Shown piece by piece: positions 42,221 to 50,636 of a stretch of DNA of 64,000 bases. The notes under the pieces were generated by a model. The model was not told where the DNA came from and did no database searches. It was given only the letters and a program-made list of their open reading frames with translations. The stretch covers positions 186,001-250,000 of the forward strand of contig NZ_RAIQ01000005.1 of NCBI RefSeq assembly GCF_003625475.1. The letters run 5' to 3'. Numbering within the stretch: the stretch's first letter is position 1; every line of letters begins with the position of its first letter. The translations under genes and the position numbers were made by a program. The stretch comes from Butyrivibrio sp. X503 (lineage in GTDB: Bacteria > Bacillota > Clostridia > Lachnospirales > Lachnospiraceae).

Positions 42221-43021
42221 ATGGATGGAGTAGGAATGCAGTGCCACGGATGTGGCAGTACGAATGTGGTATTTGACGCCAAGAGGCGAATACTTAAATG
42301 CAACCAGTGTGGGAAAGAAGAGTATTATTCGAGGGCAACTTTAAATGCCAACGGCAAGGTCGTTTTTGGCAAACAGAATGCGATAAGTTTTTTTACTGAC
42401 GGAAAATATGATGAGTCGAGGCACTATGCGATGGAGGTTCTTGACATTTCCATGGATAACGCGCCTTCACTGTATATTCTTTCGTATGTCGACGAGTTCG
42501 TTTCGGGTAAAGCCGGAGCCATGCACGATTTCTTTAAACAGATAAAATCGGTTCCTCTTGAATATGATGAGGTAAAAGAACTGCGTGAGCTTATCTGGGC
42601 GTCGGCGTATCGTCTTATGGATTATGAAAAAGATATCATTGAGCTCATTACGCTTAACATGCAGGCGGCAGAGGACAGAAACGATCTGACGGATTTTATT
42701 GATAAGATATGTCCTTATTTTATTTCAAAAAGAGCATCGGCGGATTATCTTGATAAAGAGCTTTCCGAGATGTATGGGGAGCTTGCGCAGCACTGCGGGA
42801 TTCCGAAGACGTGTTTTGCGCTTATCAAATCGATCGGAGAAAATCCGGATTCTCCCGTTGCCAACAACAGTTTTTTCCTAAAGGCGAAGGCACAGTATTT
42901 TTATGATAACTATGTTCTGGCGGTTGGGAAGATAATCGAATCGATGAAAGAAAACGAGTTCAAGCAGAAATTTATAGGTGCATATTCCCAGAAACAGAAG
43001 CAGTTTCTGGAACAATTATAA
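42221..43021 (+). CDS. Zinc-ribbon protein with helical repeats
   Basis: The product is about 266 aa. An N-terminal TFIIB-type zinc ribbon (CHGCGSTNVVFDAKRRILKC, then NQCGKEE) is followed by about 220 residues of TPR-like helices (DGKYDESRHYAMEVLDISMD). It is soluble. The zinc ribbon echoes those of the SPFH protein at 40147, suggesting a common complex. It begins eight bases after the preceding gene. Confidence 0.8.
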   Translation: MDGVGMQCHGCGSTNVVFDAKRRILKCNQCGKEEYYSRATLNANGKVVFGKQNAISFFTDGKYDESRHYAMEVLDISMDNAPSLYILSYVDEFVSGKAGAMHDFFKQIKSVPLEYDEVKELRELIWASAYRLMDYEKDIIELITLNMQAAEDRNDLTDFIDKICPYFISKRASADYLDKELSEMYGELAQHCGIPKTCFALIKSIGENPDSPVANNSFFLKAKAQYFYDNYVLAVGKIIESMKENEFKQKFIGAYSQKQKQFLEQL

Positions 43022-43051
43022 AAGAAAAGAATTAGGAGGTATTGTAGTTTA

Positions 43052-44722
43052 ATGGCTGACGGATTAATTTCACAGGCAGAAATAAACGGGCTTAAAAAGA
43101 GAATCTCAAGTGTTGAGTCTCTTACCGTTCAGATGGGGAACATGGTTGAAGGTGTCAACCAATCCATTAATTCAATGAATGATTCGCTGGGAACCATTAA
43201 GTCAGATCTTGCTAAGCTGGCTGAAGATTTCCAGATCATGTTTAACGAGCAAAAACGCTCGGCGGCACTTCAGCAGGCTGCTACCGAGCTTGTAAGAGTA
43301 AGACAGGAGCTTGAGCAGAACTTCGGTAATTACAAGACAGTAAGAGAGACAATGCTCGGCGTGCTTCAGGCAAGTGACCTTGCGCTTGTAAAAAAGACAA
43401 CTATCTCAAGAGTTTCGGAAGAGATCATGCTTTCAACTCCCGAGTACTGGCTTGCGCCTTGTCTTGTTGCTGTTTCCGCATGGATATCCAATGACAGAGA
43501 TCTTGCGGAGCGTGCGATCAAAGAAGCATGTGCGAGAGATGAAGAGAAGACGGCTATCACAATGGCGCTTATCTGCCGCAGAAATAACAGAGTTCAGACT
43601 TGTTACGAGTGGCTTTCGATCTATTTTGCCAAGCAGGATGCCGCAGACTTTTCAGAGGGAAGCTTTGCATACATCGATGCGTATGTTAACGGCATTTTCG
43701 GTCCCGACGACAGACACATGTGTGATGACTATATCACTAAGTGGATGAACGAGATCAAGGGTAACAGCAGCGCTTTTGAGAGCAGCCAGGAAGAGCTGTG
43801 GAAGACATATTGCGAGAGATTCAAGCTTGATGTAAGTGAGAAGTATCCTTCTCTTGCGTCAAACGTTGTTGAGTTCCCGCAGATCAACGAGTATATCGGC
43901 AGGATCTCATCCGTCGATACAATATCGGATAACTTCAACGAGATCGTTTCGGCATACGTTGACCAGGATTCGCTTAAAAAGAGAATCGATAAGAATCTCA
44001 TTTCTCTTATCAGCAGATACGACGGCAAGGAAGAGCCGCTTCGTAACGAGGAGAGATTCCTTCAGAAGATAAAAGAGTTCAACGGCGACGCTGAGAAGGC
44101 AAGAGAGTACATGAGAGCCGAGGAAATGCTAAGACACGAGCAGAGGCTTAATCTTGTTGAGAGAATGGCGAGCACGATCGTTAGTCAGGACGATGCAAGT
44201 CCTTCACAGAGAAAGACGGCGGTTTCGTTCCTGAGCAGCTATATCAAGAAAGGCTTCAATACTTATATTGATGAAAAGAAAGCGGAGTTCCCTACAGAGA
44301 TCACTTTGAACATAAACGGATGGAACGGCAAATCAAGCGACGGCTCCAACGCTCCTGCGCTTATGGCTGATTACGAGCAGTATGCAAATACTCTCAGACA
44401 GAAAGACGTTGCGGCAGCCGAGTCGGTTAAGCCCAAGCTTTTCATGGGAGCAGCGATCGGCCTTGGCGTTCTTGCGATCATTTTGCTGTTCAAGATCCTT
44501 CCTCTTGGAATTATTGCATTCGGCGGAGCAGGCTTCTGCGCGATAAAGATGCTTCTTGAAAAGAATCAGATGAATAAAAACATTGCAGCTATCAACGACA
44601 ATTACGACAGGCTCATAGCAAGCGGAAAGTCTTCAATCGCAGGTACTGTGGATGATTGGGCAAAGGCGAAGATAGCAGTCGGTGAATTCGAGCAAAAGCC
44701 CACAAGAGAAATCATTGCGTAA
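43052..44722 (+). CDS. Large coiled-coil protein with C-terminal membrane hairpin
   Basis: The product is about 556 aa. Residues about 10-110 are coiled coil, 130-430 are helical repeats, and two adjacent hydrophobic helices (MGAAIGLGVLAIILLFKIL and LGIIAFGGAGFCAIKMLL) lie near 455-495. No family is recognised. It shares operon and style with the SPFH and zinc-ribbon proteins. AGGAGG lies about 13 bases before ATG. Confidence 0.8.
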   Translation: MADGLISQAEINGLKKRISSVESLTVQMGNMVEGVNQSINSMNDSLGTIKSDLAKLAEDFQIMFNEQKRSAALQQAATELVRVRQELEQNFGNYKTVRETMLGVLQASDLALVKKTTISRVSEEIMLSTPEYWLAPCLVAVSAWISNDRDLAERAIKEACARDEEKTAITMALICRRNNRVQTCYEWLSIYFAKQDAADFSEGSFAYIDAYVNGIFGPDDRHMCDDYITKWMNEIKGNSSAFESSQEELWKTYCERFKLDVSEKYPSLASNVVEFPQINEYIGRISSVDTISDNFNEIVSAYVDQDSLKKRIDKNLISLISRYDGKEEPLRNEERFLQKIKEFNGDAEKAREYMRAEEMLRHEQRLNLVERMASTIVSQDDASPSQRKTAVSFLSSYIKKGFNTYIDEKKAEFPTEITLNINGWNGKSSDGSNAPALMADYEQYANTLRQKDVAAAESVKPKLFMGAAIGLGVLAIILLFKILPLGIIAFGGAGFCAIKMLLEKNQMNKNIAAINDNYDRLIASGKSSIAGTVDDWAKAKIAVGEFEQKPTREIIA

Positions 44723-44736
44723 AGGAGTAAGAATAA

Positions 44737-44910
44737 ATGGCAGATAACATGACTAATGACGATATGAATTTTGACGATCTTGAAGCTATGTTCGGCCAGA
44801 ATGAGTCCGATATAGCCAAGATGGAAAAGGTAGTGCTCTCGCAGAATCTTGAAGGATTCGCAAACTGTTTCCCGGATTGGGACCTTCATCCTCCCGTAGC
44901 ACGCGGCTAA
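44737..44910 (+). CDS. Small acidic protein (57 aa) ending the SPFH operon
   Basis: A 57-codon frame follows AAAGGAGTAAGAATA and begins MADNMTNDDMNFDDLEAMFG. The N-terminal half is very acidic, the middle is amphipathic, and it ends FPDWDLHPPVARG. There is no signal peptide or membrane helix. The strong RBS and 14-base spacing to the upstream gene support a real product, perhaps a client or regulator of the SPFH complex. Confidence 0.7.
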   Translation: MADNMTNDDMNFDDLEAMFGQNESDIAKMEKVVLSQNLEGFANCFPDWDLHPPVARG

Positions 44911-44937
44911 TAATATAAATATGTGATTTGAGGCATA

Positions 44938-44976
44938 GGCGGAAACTCTGTAGTGGCGCAGAGTTTCCGCCTTTTC
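44938..44976 (+). terminator. Terminator after the SPFH operon
   Basis: GCGGAAACTCTG pairs with CAGAGTTTCCGC, then CTTTT. Nearly the same hairpin recurs at 45673 and 47250 after related genes. Confidence 0.88.
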
Positions 44977-44981
44977 ATTTG

Positions 44982-45075
44982 TGGACAGGCCTAATGAGTA
45001 AATGTTATACTTGTCTCCGAAGACTTTGGGTTATTGACTTCCTTTCTTTTATGACGGTTATAAAAAGGAAAGGAG
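44982..45075 (+). promoter_or_regulatory. Promoter and SD-sequestering leader hairpin, copy 1
   Basis: TGGACA (44982-44987) and TATACT (45006-45011) are 18 bases apart. The leader then holds CTTCCTTTCTTTTAT (45038-45052), complementary to ATAAAAAGGAAAGGAG (45060-45075) around loop GACGGTT. The 3' arm contains the Shine-Dalgarno AAAGGAG of the next gene, so translation should be occluded when the hairpin forms. The same layout occurs at 45715-45812. Confidence 0.75.
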
Positions 45076-45083
45076 TACTAATC

Positions 45084-45626
45084 ATGAAAAAACAGGTAGT
45101 ACAGTTATTTACAGGAGTGCTTGCAGCAGGGATGATCGTTGCAACAGGCTTCACGGGTGTAGCGGCAACAGGAAGTGTTGCTTCAGTGGAGACAGTAGAG
45201 TATTCAATGAAGGAGAATCAGGCAAGCAAAGATAAGAAGGCTACTAAGAGTGACTACAATGAGGTGATCAAATCTCTTAAGAAGGGCCAGGGATATGCGC
45301 TTATTGAGCTTAAAGGTTCTAATGGCAAGCTTCTTGCTGTATCGAATGACGTGTATGACGATCCCGATTTCGGAATCTGCGCAGAAAGTGTAACTGTTTA
45401 CGGCAAGGTGGACGGCAAGATTAAAAAGCTTGGCGAGGCTCGTGCATACGGGACATCAGCTCCATTGGCAATTTATGATGGAGAGCTTTATGCATGCTAT
45501 CATAGTAACGTATACACATATGTTGTGGCCGGTAACGGAAAAGAGCTTTCAAGAAAAGATTACGGCGATCACTTTAGCACGTATAATAAAAAAGCAAAAA
45601 AGGTCAATTTTACTATGGTAAAATAA
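45084..45626 (+). CDS. Secreted paralog family protein 1
   Basis: The product is about 180 aa. A signal peptide (LFTGVLAAGMIVATGFTGVA) leads to a mature part with the family motif KSLKKGQGYALIELKG, a beta-rich core, and a C-terminal KVNFTMVK. Related proteins follow at 45821, 46545, 47484, 48346 and 49866, with the shared motif of a Lys/Gly-rich KGxGYAYxxLKGxxGxxLLV strand. Function is unknown; export is likely. ATG 45084 sits behind the sequestered AAAGGAG. Confidence 0.8.
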   Translation: MKKQVVQLFTGVLAAGMIVATGFTGVAATGSVASVETVEYSMKENQASKDKKATKSDYNEVIKSLKKGQGYALIELKGSNGKLLAVSNDVYDDPDFGICAESVTVYGKVDGKIKKLGEARAYGTSAPLAIYDGELYACYHSNVYTYVVAGNGKELSRKDYGDHFSTYNKKAKKVNFTMVK

Positions 45627-45672
45627 TCTGAAAAGATAGGTTTTGCTAACAAAATATAGTAATTGCCAAGCG

Positions 45673-45711
45673 GCGGAAACTCAGCAACCATGCGGAGTTT
45701 CCGCTCTTTTT
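45673..45711 (+). terminator. Terminator after paralog 1
   Basis: GCGGAAACTC pairs with GAGTTTCCGC followed by CTCTTTTT. It is a copy of the 44938 hairpin with a different loop. Confidence 0.88.
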
Positions 45712-45714
45712 GTG

Positions 45715-45812
45715 TGGACAGATTGAATGTTATGATGTTATACTTTCTTCGGGAAAGAGACTTTGGTTTAGGCTTCCTTTCTTTTTTATGACGGTTATAA
45801 AACGGAAAGGAG
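45715..45812 (+). promoter_or_regulatory. Promoter and SD-sequestering leader hairpin, copy 2
   Basis: TGGACA (45715-45720) and TATACT (45739-45744) are 18 bases apart. CTTCCTTTC...TTTTAT (45773-45789) pairs with ATAAAACGGAAAGGAG (45797-45812) around the same GACGGTT loop as copy 1. The pairing is kept although the arm sequence changes, which supports a functional RNA structure. Confidence 0.75.
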
Positions 45813-45820
45813 AAAGAAAC

Positions 45821-46519
45821 ATGAAAAGAAGAGGTACACAGGCAGTTGCAGGTCTTTTTGCGGCAGGAATGCTCGCAGTGACAGGACTTGTAGGGGCACA
45901 GGTAGTCGTAGGCGCACAGAACGTTACGGCTGTTAAGTACGCTATGGGGGTGAACAAGAGCTCAGGACTTTCAGAGAGCGGAAATGCAGGTGAGGTTGGA
46001 ACTGTTACAAAATATAAGAGTCTTGATGAGATAGTGAAATCTTTGGACAAAGGCTGGGGATATGCGTATGTAAAGATTGCCGGATATCCTGAAAAAGCTC
46101 TTGCGGTAGCACCTTCTGATGATGCATTTGCGGATCGCAGCGGAATTGTTTATCGTGACGGAAAGACAGTAGCCGGTTATGTAACAATATACACAAAGAG
46201 CGCCAACGGTAAGATCGTGTGCGCGGGATCACTTAAGACCGGTGTATCCAAGAACTATTTCAATATGGACAAAAACGGAGTTATCTATGTTTTACCCGGA
46301 AATAATTATGAGACATATTTCCTTTCAGCGGACGGAACAGAGTTATTGCATAAGGATTTCATCCAGGTGGACAAGAATACTATGGAAACAGCTTGGGGAT
46401 ATACCAGAGCTACAAACAAAGACAAAACGGTTGAGAGAGACTTTACTTTGGCAGAATTCCAGGAATATTGCAAAAAGGCTCCTCATGAGGAAGGCTATGT
46501 AAAATTCACAGTAAAATAA
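45821..46519 (+). CDS. Secreted paralog family protein 2
   Basis: The product is about 232 aa. Signal peptide AVAGLFAAGMLAVTGLVGAQ is followed by the family core (KSLDKGWGYAYVKIAGYPEK, GYVTIYTKSANGKIVCAG, YETYFLSADGTELLHKD). It ends EGYVKFTVK, matching the C-terminal strand of the others. Exported, function unknown. The start at 45821 lies 8 bases after the leader hairpin. Confidence 0.8.
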   Translation: MKRRGTQAVAGLFAAGMLAVTGLVGAQVVVGAQNVTAVKYAMGVNKSSGLSESGNAGEVGTVTKYKSLDEIVKSLDKGWGYAYVKIAGYPEKALAVAPSDDAFADRSGIVYRDGKTVAGYVTIYTKSANGKIVCAGSLKTGVSKNYFNMDKNGVIYVLPGNNYETYFLSADGTELLHKDFIQVDKNTMETAWGYTRATNKDKTVERDFTLAEFQEYCKKAPHEEGYVKFTVK

Positions 46520-46544
46520 TAAAAAAAGGAAAGAGGAAAAAGAT

Positions 46545-47207
46545 ATGAATATAAAAGGTATGAAGTTGGCTGCGGCTGTATTTGCAGCCGGAGTATTTGC
46601 GGTAACAGGTTTTACAGGAGTACAGGCGGTAAGCGGTATTGCAACTGTTGAGACGGTTGAATATGCCATGAAGGAAAATGCTGCGGAAGCATTGAATTTG
46701 AGTAATGCAGGAACTATCGTGAAAGATGCAGCGGATCTTGGCGATATTCCCATAAAAAGCGGACAGGGATATAAGTATGTTTATCTCAAGGGCTTGCAAG
46801 GAGAAGCTTTGCTTGTGGCAGATCATACTACAGATGGGGAGGGAGCTGCCATAAAAGCTAAGGTTTATGTTCAAAAGGACGGAGGACCGGTCGTATACGT
46901 TGGAGAAATATATACCGGAGCAACTTCTAGGTTGATCAGTATATCTGACAACGGAGTAATAGTGGCTTGTACTACGCACTCTTTTGAATCATTTATGATA
47001 TCAGCTGACGGAAAGAAGCTCGAAGCTAAGGATAGTGTTTGTTTTGAAAATTCCGGGGATGGAAAAAGTCAGATTTACACAGGATATACCAGAGCGGTTG
47101 ATTTAAACAGCCCCAAAGTTACTTTTGCGGGTACGCTAAAGGATTATGATAATCTTGCAAAAACTTTGTTTAGAAATGTGGAGCCTATTATATTTAAAGT
47201 GAAATAA
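46545..47207 (+). CDS. Secreted paralog family protein 3
   Basis: The product is about 220 aa. Signal peptide LAAAVFAAGVFAVTGFTGVQ precedes the core (IKSGQGYKYVYLKGLQGEAL, FESFMISADGKKLEAKD) and terminal PIIFKVK. It starts 25 bases after paralog 2 without its own promoter or leader hairpin, so these two are probably co-transcribed. GAAAGAGG precedes ATG. Confidence 0.8.
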   Translation: MNIKGMKLAAAVFAAGVFAVTGFTGVQAVSGIATVETVEYAMKENAAEALNLSNAGTIVKDAADLGDIPIKSGQGYKYVYLKGLQGEALLVADHTTDGEGAAIKAKVYVQKDGGPVVYVGEIYTGATSRLISISDNGVIVACTTHSFESFMISADGKKLEAKDSVCFENSGDGKSQIYTGYTRAVDLNSPKVTFAGTLKDYDNLAKTLFRNVEPIIFKVK

Positions 47208-47249
47208 CAATAATAAAGCAATGGTTAACATTTAAAAAGCCTGTTTGAA

Positions 47250-47289
47250 GGCGGAAACTCGATTTAATCATAGAGTTTCCGCCCTTTTT
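47250..47289 (+). terminator. Terminator after paralog 3
   Basis: GCGGAAACTC pairs with GAGTTTCCGC followed by CCTTTTT. It is the third copy of this hairpin. The downstream gap (to 47483) then holds TGGACG...TATTAT promoter-like boxes and a decayed version of the leader hairpin around loop GACGAAT (47343-47374). Confidence 0.88.
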
Positions 47290-47410
47290 ACTGGACGAAC
47301 ATGTGAAGATATGTTATTATGTTACGCATAAAGAGACTTTTGACTTCCTGGTACTTTTATGACGAATATAAAACCAATAGAGCAACAATTAGGTGATATA
47401 TTTAATAAAA

Positions 47411-47447
47411 TGCATGGAGTATGTGTGTGCATGCTCTATGTTTTTTA
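47411..47447 (+). promoter_or_regulatory. Leader hairpin with T tract before paralog 4
   Basis: GCATGGAG pairs with CTCTATG (one G-U) followed by six T. A similar GCATGGAG hairpin precedes the genes at 48346 and 49866. It lies upstream of the start, so it can act as an attenuator. Confidence 0.6.
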
Positions 47448-47483
47448 TATAAAAGGTCTTATAAAGGAAAGGAGAAATTTAAC

Positions 47484-48221
47484 ATGAAAAAGAGAGGTGT
47501 ACAGCTTGCTACAGGACTTATCTTTGCGGGAATGGTTGCAATGACAGGTTGTGGTAGCGCACAGACAACAGACACAGAGGCTCCCGAGACAACAGGTGTG
47601 GAGACAGAGGCTCCCGCTACAGAGGTTGCTGAGCCCGACTTAGAAGCTCCTGCAGCAGACGTTCCTGCTGATGAAGATGCAGTCGAGGAAGTTGAAGTTC
47701 CCATGGAGGAGAACGAGTCTGCGTTGTCAGGTAGCGGCGAAACAGGTACCATTACAAAGTTCAAAACACTTAAAGAACTAGAGCAATCCCTTACAAAGAA
47801 ACAGGGATTTGCTTATCTTAATGTTCAGGGCGCTAATGCTTCGGTCATCGCGGTGATAGATGCTATAAATGGTGGTGGAACGAGACCGGTGAAATTCTAC
47901 ACACAAAAGAGTGGAGAAAATAAAGTGTATTATGCCGGAACGCTTACCGCACATGATTTCATGATAAGCAGAAACGGCGTCATATACGCTAGTTTAGGTC
48001 GAACATATGAAACTTATTTCTTATCAACAGACGGAAGATCACTTGAGCATAAGGACTATATCGAACGTGGCGAAGGTGAGAAGACTAAAACAGCATATTT
48101 CAGAGAAAACAACACTTCTCCCAAGGTTTATCGTGATACAAGTGCTAGGGAATTTGAAGATATGCAAAGACAATTCCTTGATAATGAAAAGGAAATAAAA
48201 TTTACAAAAGGCACAAAGTAA
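47484..48221 (+). CDS. Lipoprotein, paralog family protein 4
   Basis: The product is about 245 aa. Here the signal peptide ends in a lipobox, AMTGCGSA, followed by a Pro/Glu/Ala-rich stalk (TEAPETTGVETEAPATEVAE) before the family core (QSLTKKQGFAYLNVQG, YETYFLSTDGRSLEHKDY). It differs from paralogs 1-3 and 5 in being lipid anchored. GGAAAGGAG precedes ATG 47484. Function is unknown. Confidence 0.8.
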   Translation: MKKRGVQLATGLIFAGMVAMTGCGSAQTTDTEAPETTGVETEAPATEVAEPDLEAPAADVPADEDAVEEVEVPMEENESALSGSGETGTITKFKTLKELEQSLTKKQGFAYLNVQGANASVIAVIDAINGGGTRPVKFYTQKSGENKVYYAGTLTAHDFMISRNGVIYASLGRTYETYFLSTDGRSLEHKDYIERGEGEKTKTAYFRENNTSPKVYRDTSAREFEDMQRQFLDNEKEIKFTKGTK

Positions 48222-48267
48222 AACAGAGTAATTCCCCGGAACAGGGTTAAATGTTCACCTTGAGGCA

Positions 48268-48310
48268 ATGCATGGAGTACCGCTGACGGCTTGCTCCATG
48301 CATTATTTTT
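48268..48310 (+). promoter_or_regulatory. Leader hairpin with T tract before paralog 5
   Basis: TGCATGGAG pairs with CTCCATGCA, then ATTATTTTT. It is a terminator-like structure between paralogs 4 and 5, parallel to those at 47411 and 49808. Confidence 0.65.
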
Positions 48311-48345
48311 GCAAACGCTTATTAAAAGAAAAAGGAGTATCGAAC

Positions 48346-48993
48346 ATGAAAAAAAGAGTATTACAGCTTGCGACAGGTCTTTTGACCGTTGGAGTATTTG
48401 GAGTTACAGGTCTTGTAGGGGCACAGTCTTTAGGAATTGCCAATGTTGAGACAACAGCGTATGTGATGAGCGAGAATCAGGATAGTATGCCTTCAAGCGC
48501 ATCAGATTCCGGAAGATATAAAGAGGTTACCCAATATAATACAATTCCTGAATTTGAAAAATCACTTAAGAGTGGTACATGGGTTGCACACACATACTTA
48601 AAGGGTTACAAGGGAGATGTTTTCCTTGTAGCGGAAGCGTCATATGATTATGATGGCAAGCAGTACGCTGAGGATGCAAGAATCTATACAGAGGTGGATG
48701 GAAAAGTAAGATGTATCGGATGCTTAAATGCAATGGGCGGACTTTTAATTAAAAGGACTGATAACGGTATATTGTTTGCAAACGGTAAAATGTCATATGA
48801 ATCATATCTTGTATCCGCTGATGGTAAGGAAATCGTGCACAAGGATTATTATGACGGTTATGACTGGGGATATACAAATGAAACAAACGATCCCGGCAAA
48901 AAGGTTGAATTCTACAAAAACAATAGCAAAGTCAATGAAATAAAGGCTCTTAATAAAAAGGCTAAAAATATTGAATTTTATCGTGTTAAGTAA
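48346..48993 (+). CDS. Secreted paralog family protein 5
   Basis: The product is about 215 aa. Signal peptide LATGLLTVGVFGVTGLVGAQ is followed by the family core (KSGTWVAHTYLKGYKGDVFL, YESYLVSADGKEIVHKDYYD) and terminal NIEFYRVK. AAAGGAG precedes ATG. The stop codon is followed in the same frame by the interior of a bile-acid:Na+ symporter gene, so the 3' boundary of this gene is a recombination junction. Confidence 0.8.
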   Translation: MKKRVLQLATGLLTVGVFGVTGLVGAQSLGIANVETTAYVMSENQDSMPSSASDSGRYKEVTQYNTIPEFEKSLKSGTWVAHTYLKGYKGDVFLVAEASYDYDGKQYAEDARIYTEVDGKVRCIGCLNAMGGLLIKRTDNGILFANGKMSYESYLVSADGKEIVHKDYYDGYDWGYTNETNDPGKKVEFYKNNSKVNEIKALNKKAKNIEFYRVK

Positions 48994-49776
48994 AGACCTA
49001 AAGAGATCCTGATAGGTGCTGTTGCGCAGTTCACGATAATGCCTCTTTTGGCGTTTGCGCTTGGTAAGATCTTCGGTCTTGAGGTTGGACTTCTTGCGGG
49101 TGTTATCCTTGTAGGAACCTGCCCCGGCGGAACAGCAAGTAACGTTATCACATATCTTAGTAAGGGCGACGTTGCTCTTTCTGTAGGAATGACAAGTATA
49201 AACACACTTCTTGCTCCGTTCCTCACACCGGCTATTACATATCTGCTTCTTAAAACATCGGTAGACGTTGATGTAAAGAGTATGTTTATGACTATCATAA
49301 AAGTAGTTATTGTGCCGATCGCGCTTGGACTTATCATTAACAAGTTCTTTGGAAAAGTAACCGAAAAGGTTAGTGAGATCTTGCCGGTTGTTTCGGTTGT
49401 TGCGATCACACTTATCGTTGCAGCAGTTGTATCAAGCAATTCTGCAAATATCCTTGAGACAGGCGCAATCGTATTTGTGGTTGTTATTCTTCACAATATG
49501 CTTGGATATCTTCTCGGATATCTTCTCGGATATCTTCTCGGAATTCTTCTTAAGCTTCCTGTTTCTAAGAAGAAAGCTCTTTCAGTTGAGATCGGTATGC
49601 AGAATTCCGGCCTTGCAACTTCGCTTGCAAAGACAGCATTCGCTGATTTTGCAATGGCAACGGTTCCCGGTGCTATCTTCTCGGTATGGCACAATATTTC
49701 CGGAGCGATCCTTGCGAACATCTTAAGGAGAATAGAGGATTCACAAGATACAAAAGATCTTAAGGAATCAGCTTAA
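48994..49776 (+). pseudogene. 5'-truncated bile-acid:sodium symporter (BASS) family gene
   Basis: The frame from 48994 encodes RPKEILIGAVAQFTIMPLLA, then LVGTCPGGTASNVITYL and VEIGMQNSGLATSLA, the two conserved segments of BASS/SBF transporters. The start codon and about the first 70-80 residues (two membrane helices) are missing. The frame is continuous with the upstream lipoprotein-family gene but separated by its stop. A 15-bp unit (about 49503-49547) is repeated three times, giving GYLLGYLLGYLLG. An internal ATG at 49039 has no good RBS, so the gene is probably non-functional. Confidence 0.85.
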
Positions 49777-49794
49777 TAGTGGTCGGATTTTACA

Positions 49795-49840
49795 TGGTAT
49801 AATGAAGTGCATGGAGGTTTCGGCTTCCATGCATTTTTTG
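49795..49840 (+). promoter_or_regulatory. Extended -10 promoter followed by terminator-like leader
   Basis: TGGTATAAT (49795-49803) is an extended -10 element. Only five bases later TGCATGGAG pairs with TTCCATGCA and is followed by six T. A transcript would meet a terminator almost at once, suggesting attenuation of the gene at 49866. Confidence 0.65.
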
Positions 49841-49865
49841 CTTATAACAAGGAAAGGAAAATTAA

Positions 49866-50510
49866 ATGAGAAAAAGATTTTTTATCTGCGCATGTATTTC
49901 GGCTCTTTTGCTGACAGCGTGTGGGGGTGCTAAGGCTACGTCTAAATATGCGGTTTCTGTGGAGGACGCAGAGCATTTTGTTGAGAAGGCTGCGCAAAAA
50001 GAGATATTTGAAAGTTATGATGAGGTAATCTCATATCTTACCAAGGGGCAGAGCTATGCGTATATTAGGCTGAATGGGTATGATGGAGAGCTTCTTATGG
50101 TGACTGTTAACGTTTGCGCGGATGATAATGAGGATAGGAATCCTCTGGAATTGTATTACACCATATTTGCCAAGGATGGAAATGATGTAAGTAGCATTGG
50201 GGACAAGTATTTCTATGGGGGAAAAGAATGCCCGTTGGCGATAGGAGACGGAATGTTGTTCAGTTGTGCGCCGGATGAAATAGTTTCATATAGCGTTTAT
50301 GACGATAGCACCACTGGAGAAATGTTTCTGGTTCATATGGCAAGTCTCAGTAAGTACTATCATGAGGATGGAGAACCTTACTGCCTTGGATTTGTAAGCG
50401 ATCCAAATGATCCGATATGGAGTATCGACGCCGACCCGGAAGAAGCGTATGCTGAGTGGGAGCAGAAATATTCAAATGCTAAAAAAATAAAGTTTACGGT
50501 TGTGAAATGA
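49866..50510 (+). CDS. Lipoprotein, paralog family protein 6
   Basis: The product is about 214 aa. Lipobox LLTACGG is followed directly by the family core (SYLTKGQSYAYIRLNGYDGE, LLMVTVNVCADD) and terminal KIKFTVVK. It is the most diverged of the array. GGAAAGGAAA precedes ATG. Lipid anchored on the outside of the membrane; function unknown. Confidence 0.8.
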   Translation: MRKRFFICACISALLLTACGGAKATSKYAVSVEDAEHFVEKAAQKEIFESYDEVISYLTKGQSYAYIRLNGYDGELLMVTVNVCADDNEDRNPLELYYTIFAKDGNDVSSIGDKYFYGGKECPLAIGDGMLFSCAPDEIVSYSVYDDSTTGEMFLVHMASLSKYYHEDGEPYCLGFVSDPNDPIWSIDADPEEAYAEWEQKYSNAKKIKFTVVK

Positions 50511-50636
50511 AGAGCGAACTGTAATAACAATGTCGTTCATTCCTCAAATGATGTCTTTCGTTCCTTTTATGTTTAGAACAGGCATATTTTGTATAAGCTT
50601 GATTTGAGCACTTGATAAATGGGAGAGGAGACAGAT

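Noticed and set aside
49039..49776. Functional short BASS transporter starting at 49039
   Set aside because: It lacks the first two helices and has no SD at this ATG, and the homologous frame continues upstream to the fusion junction.
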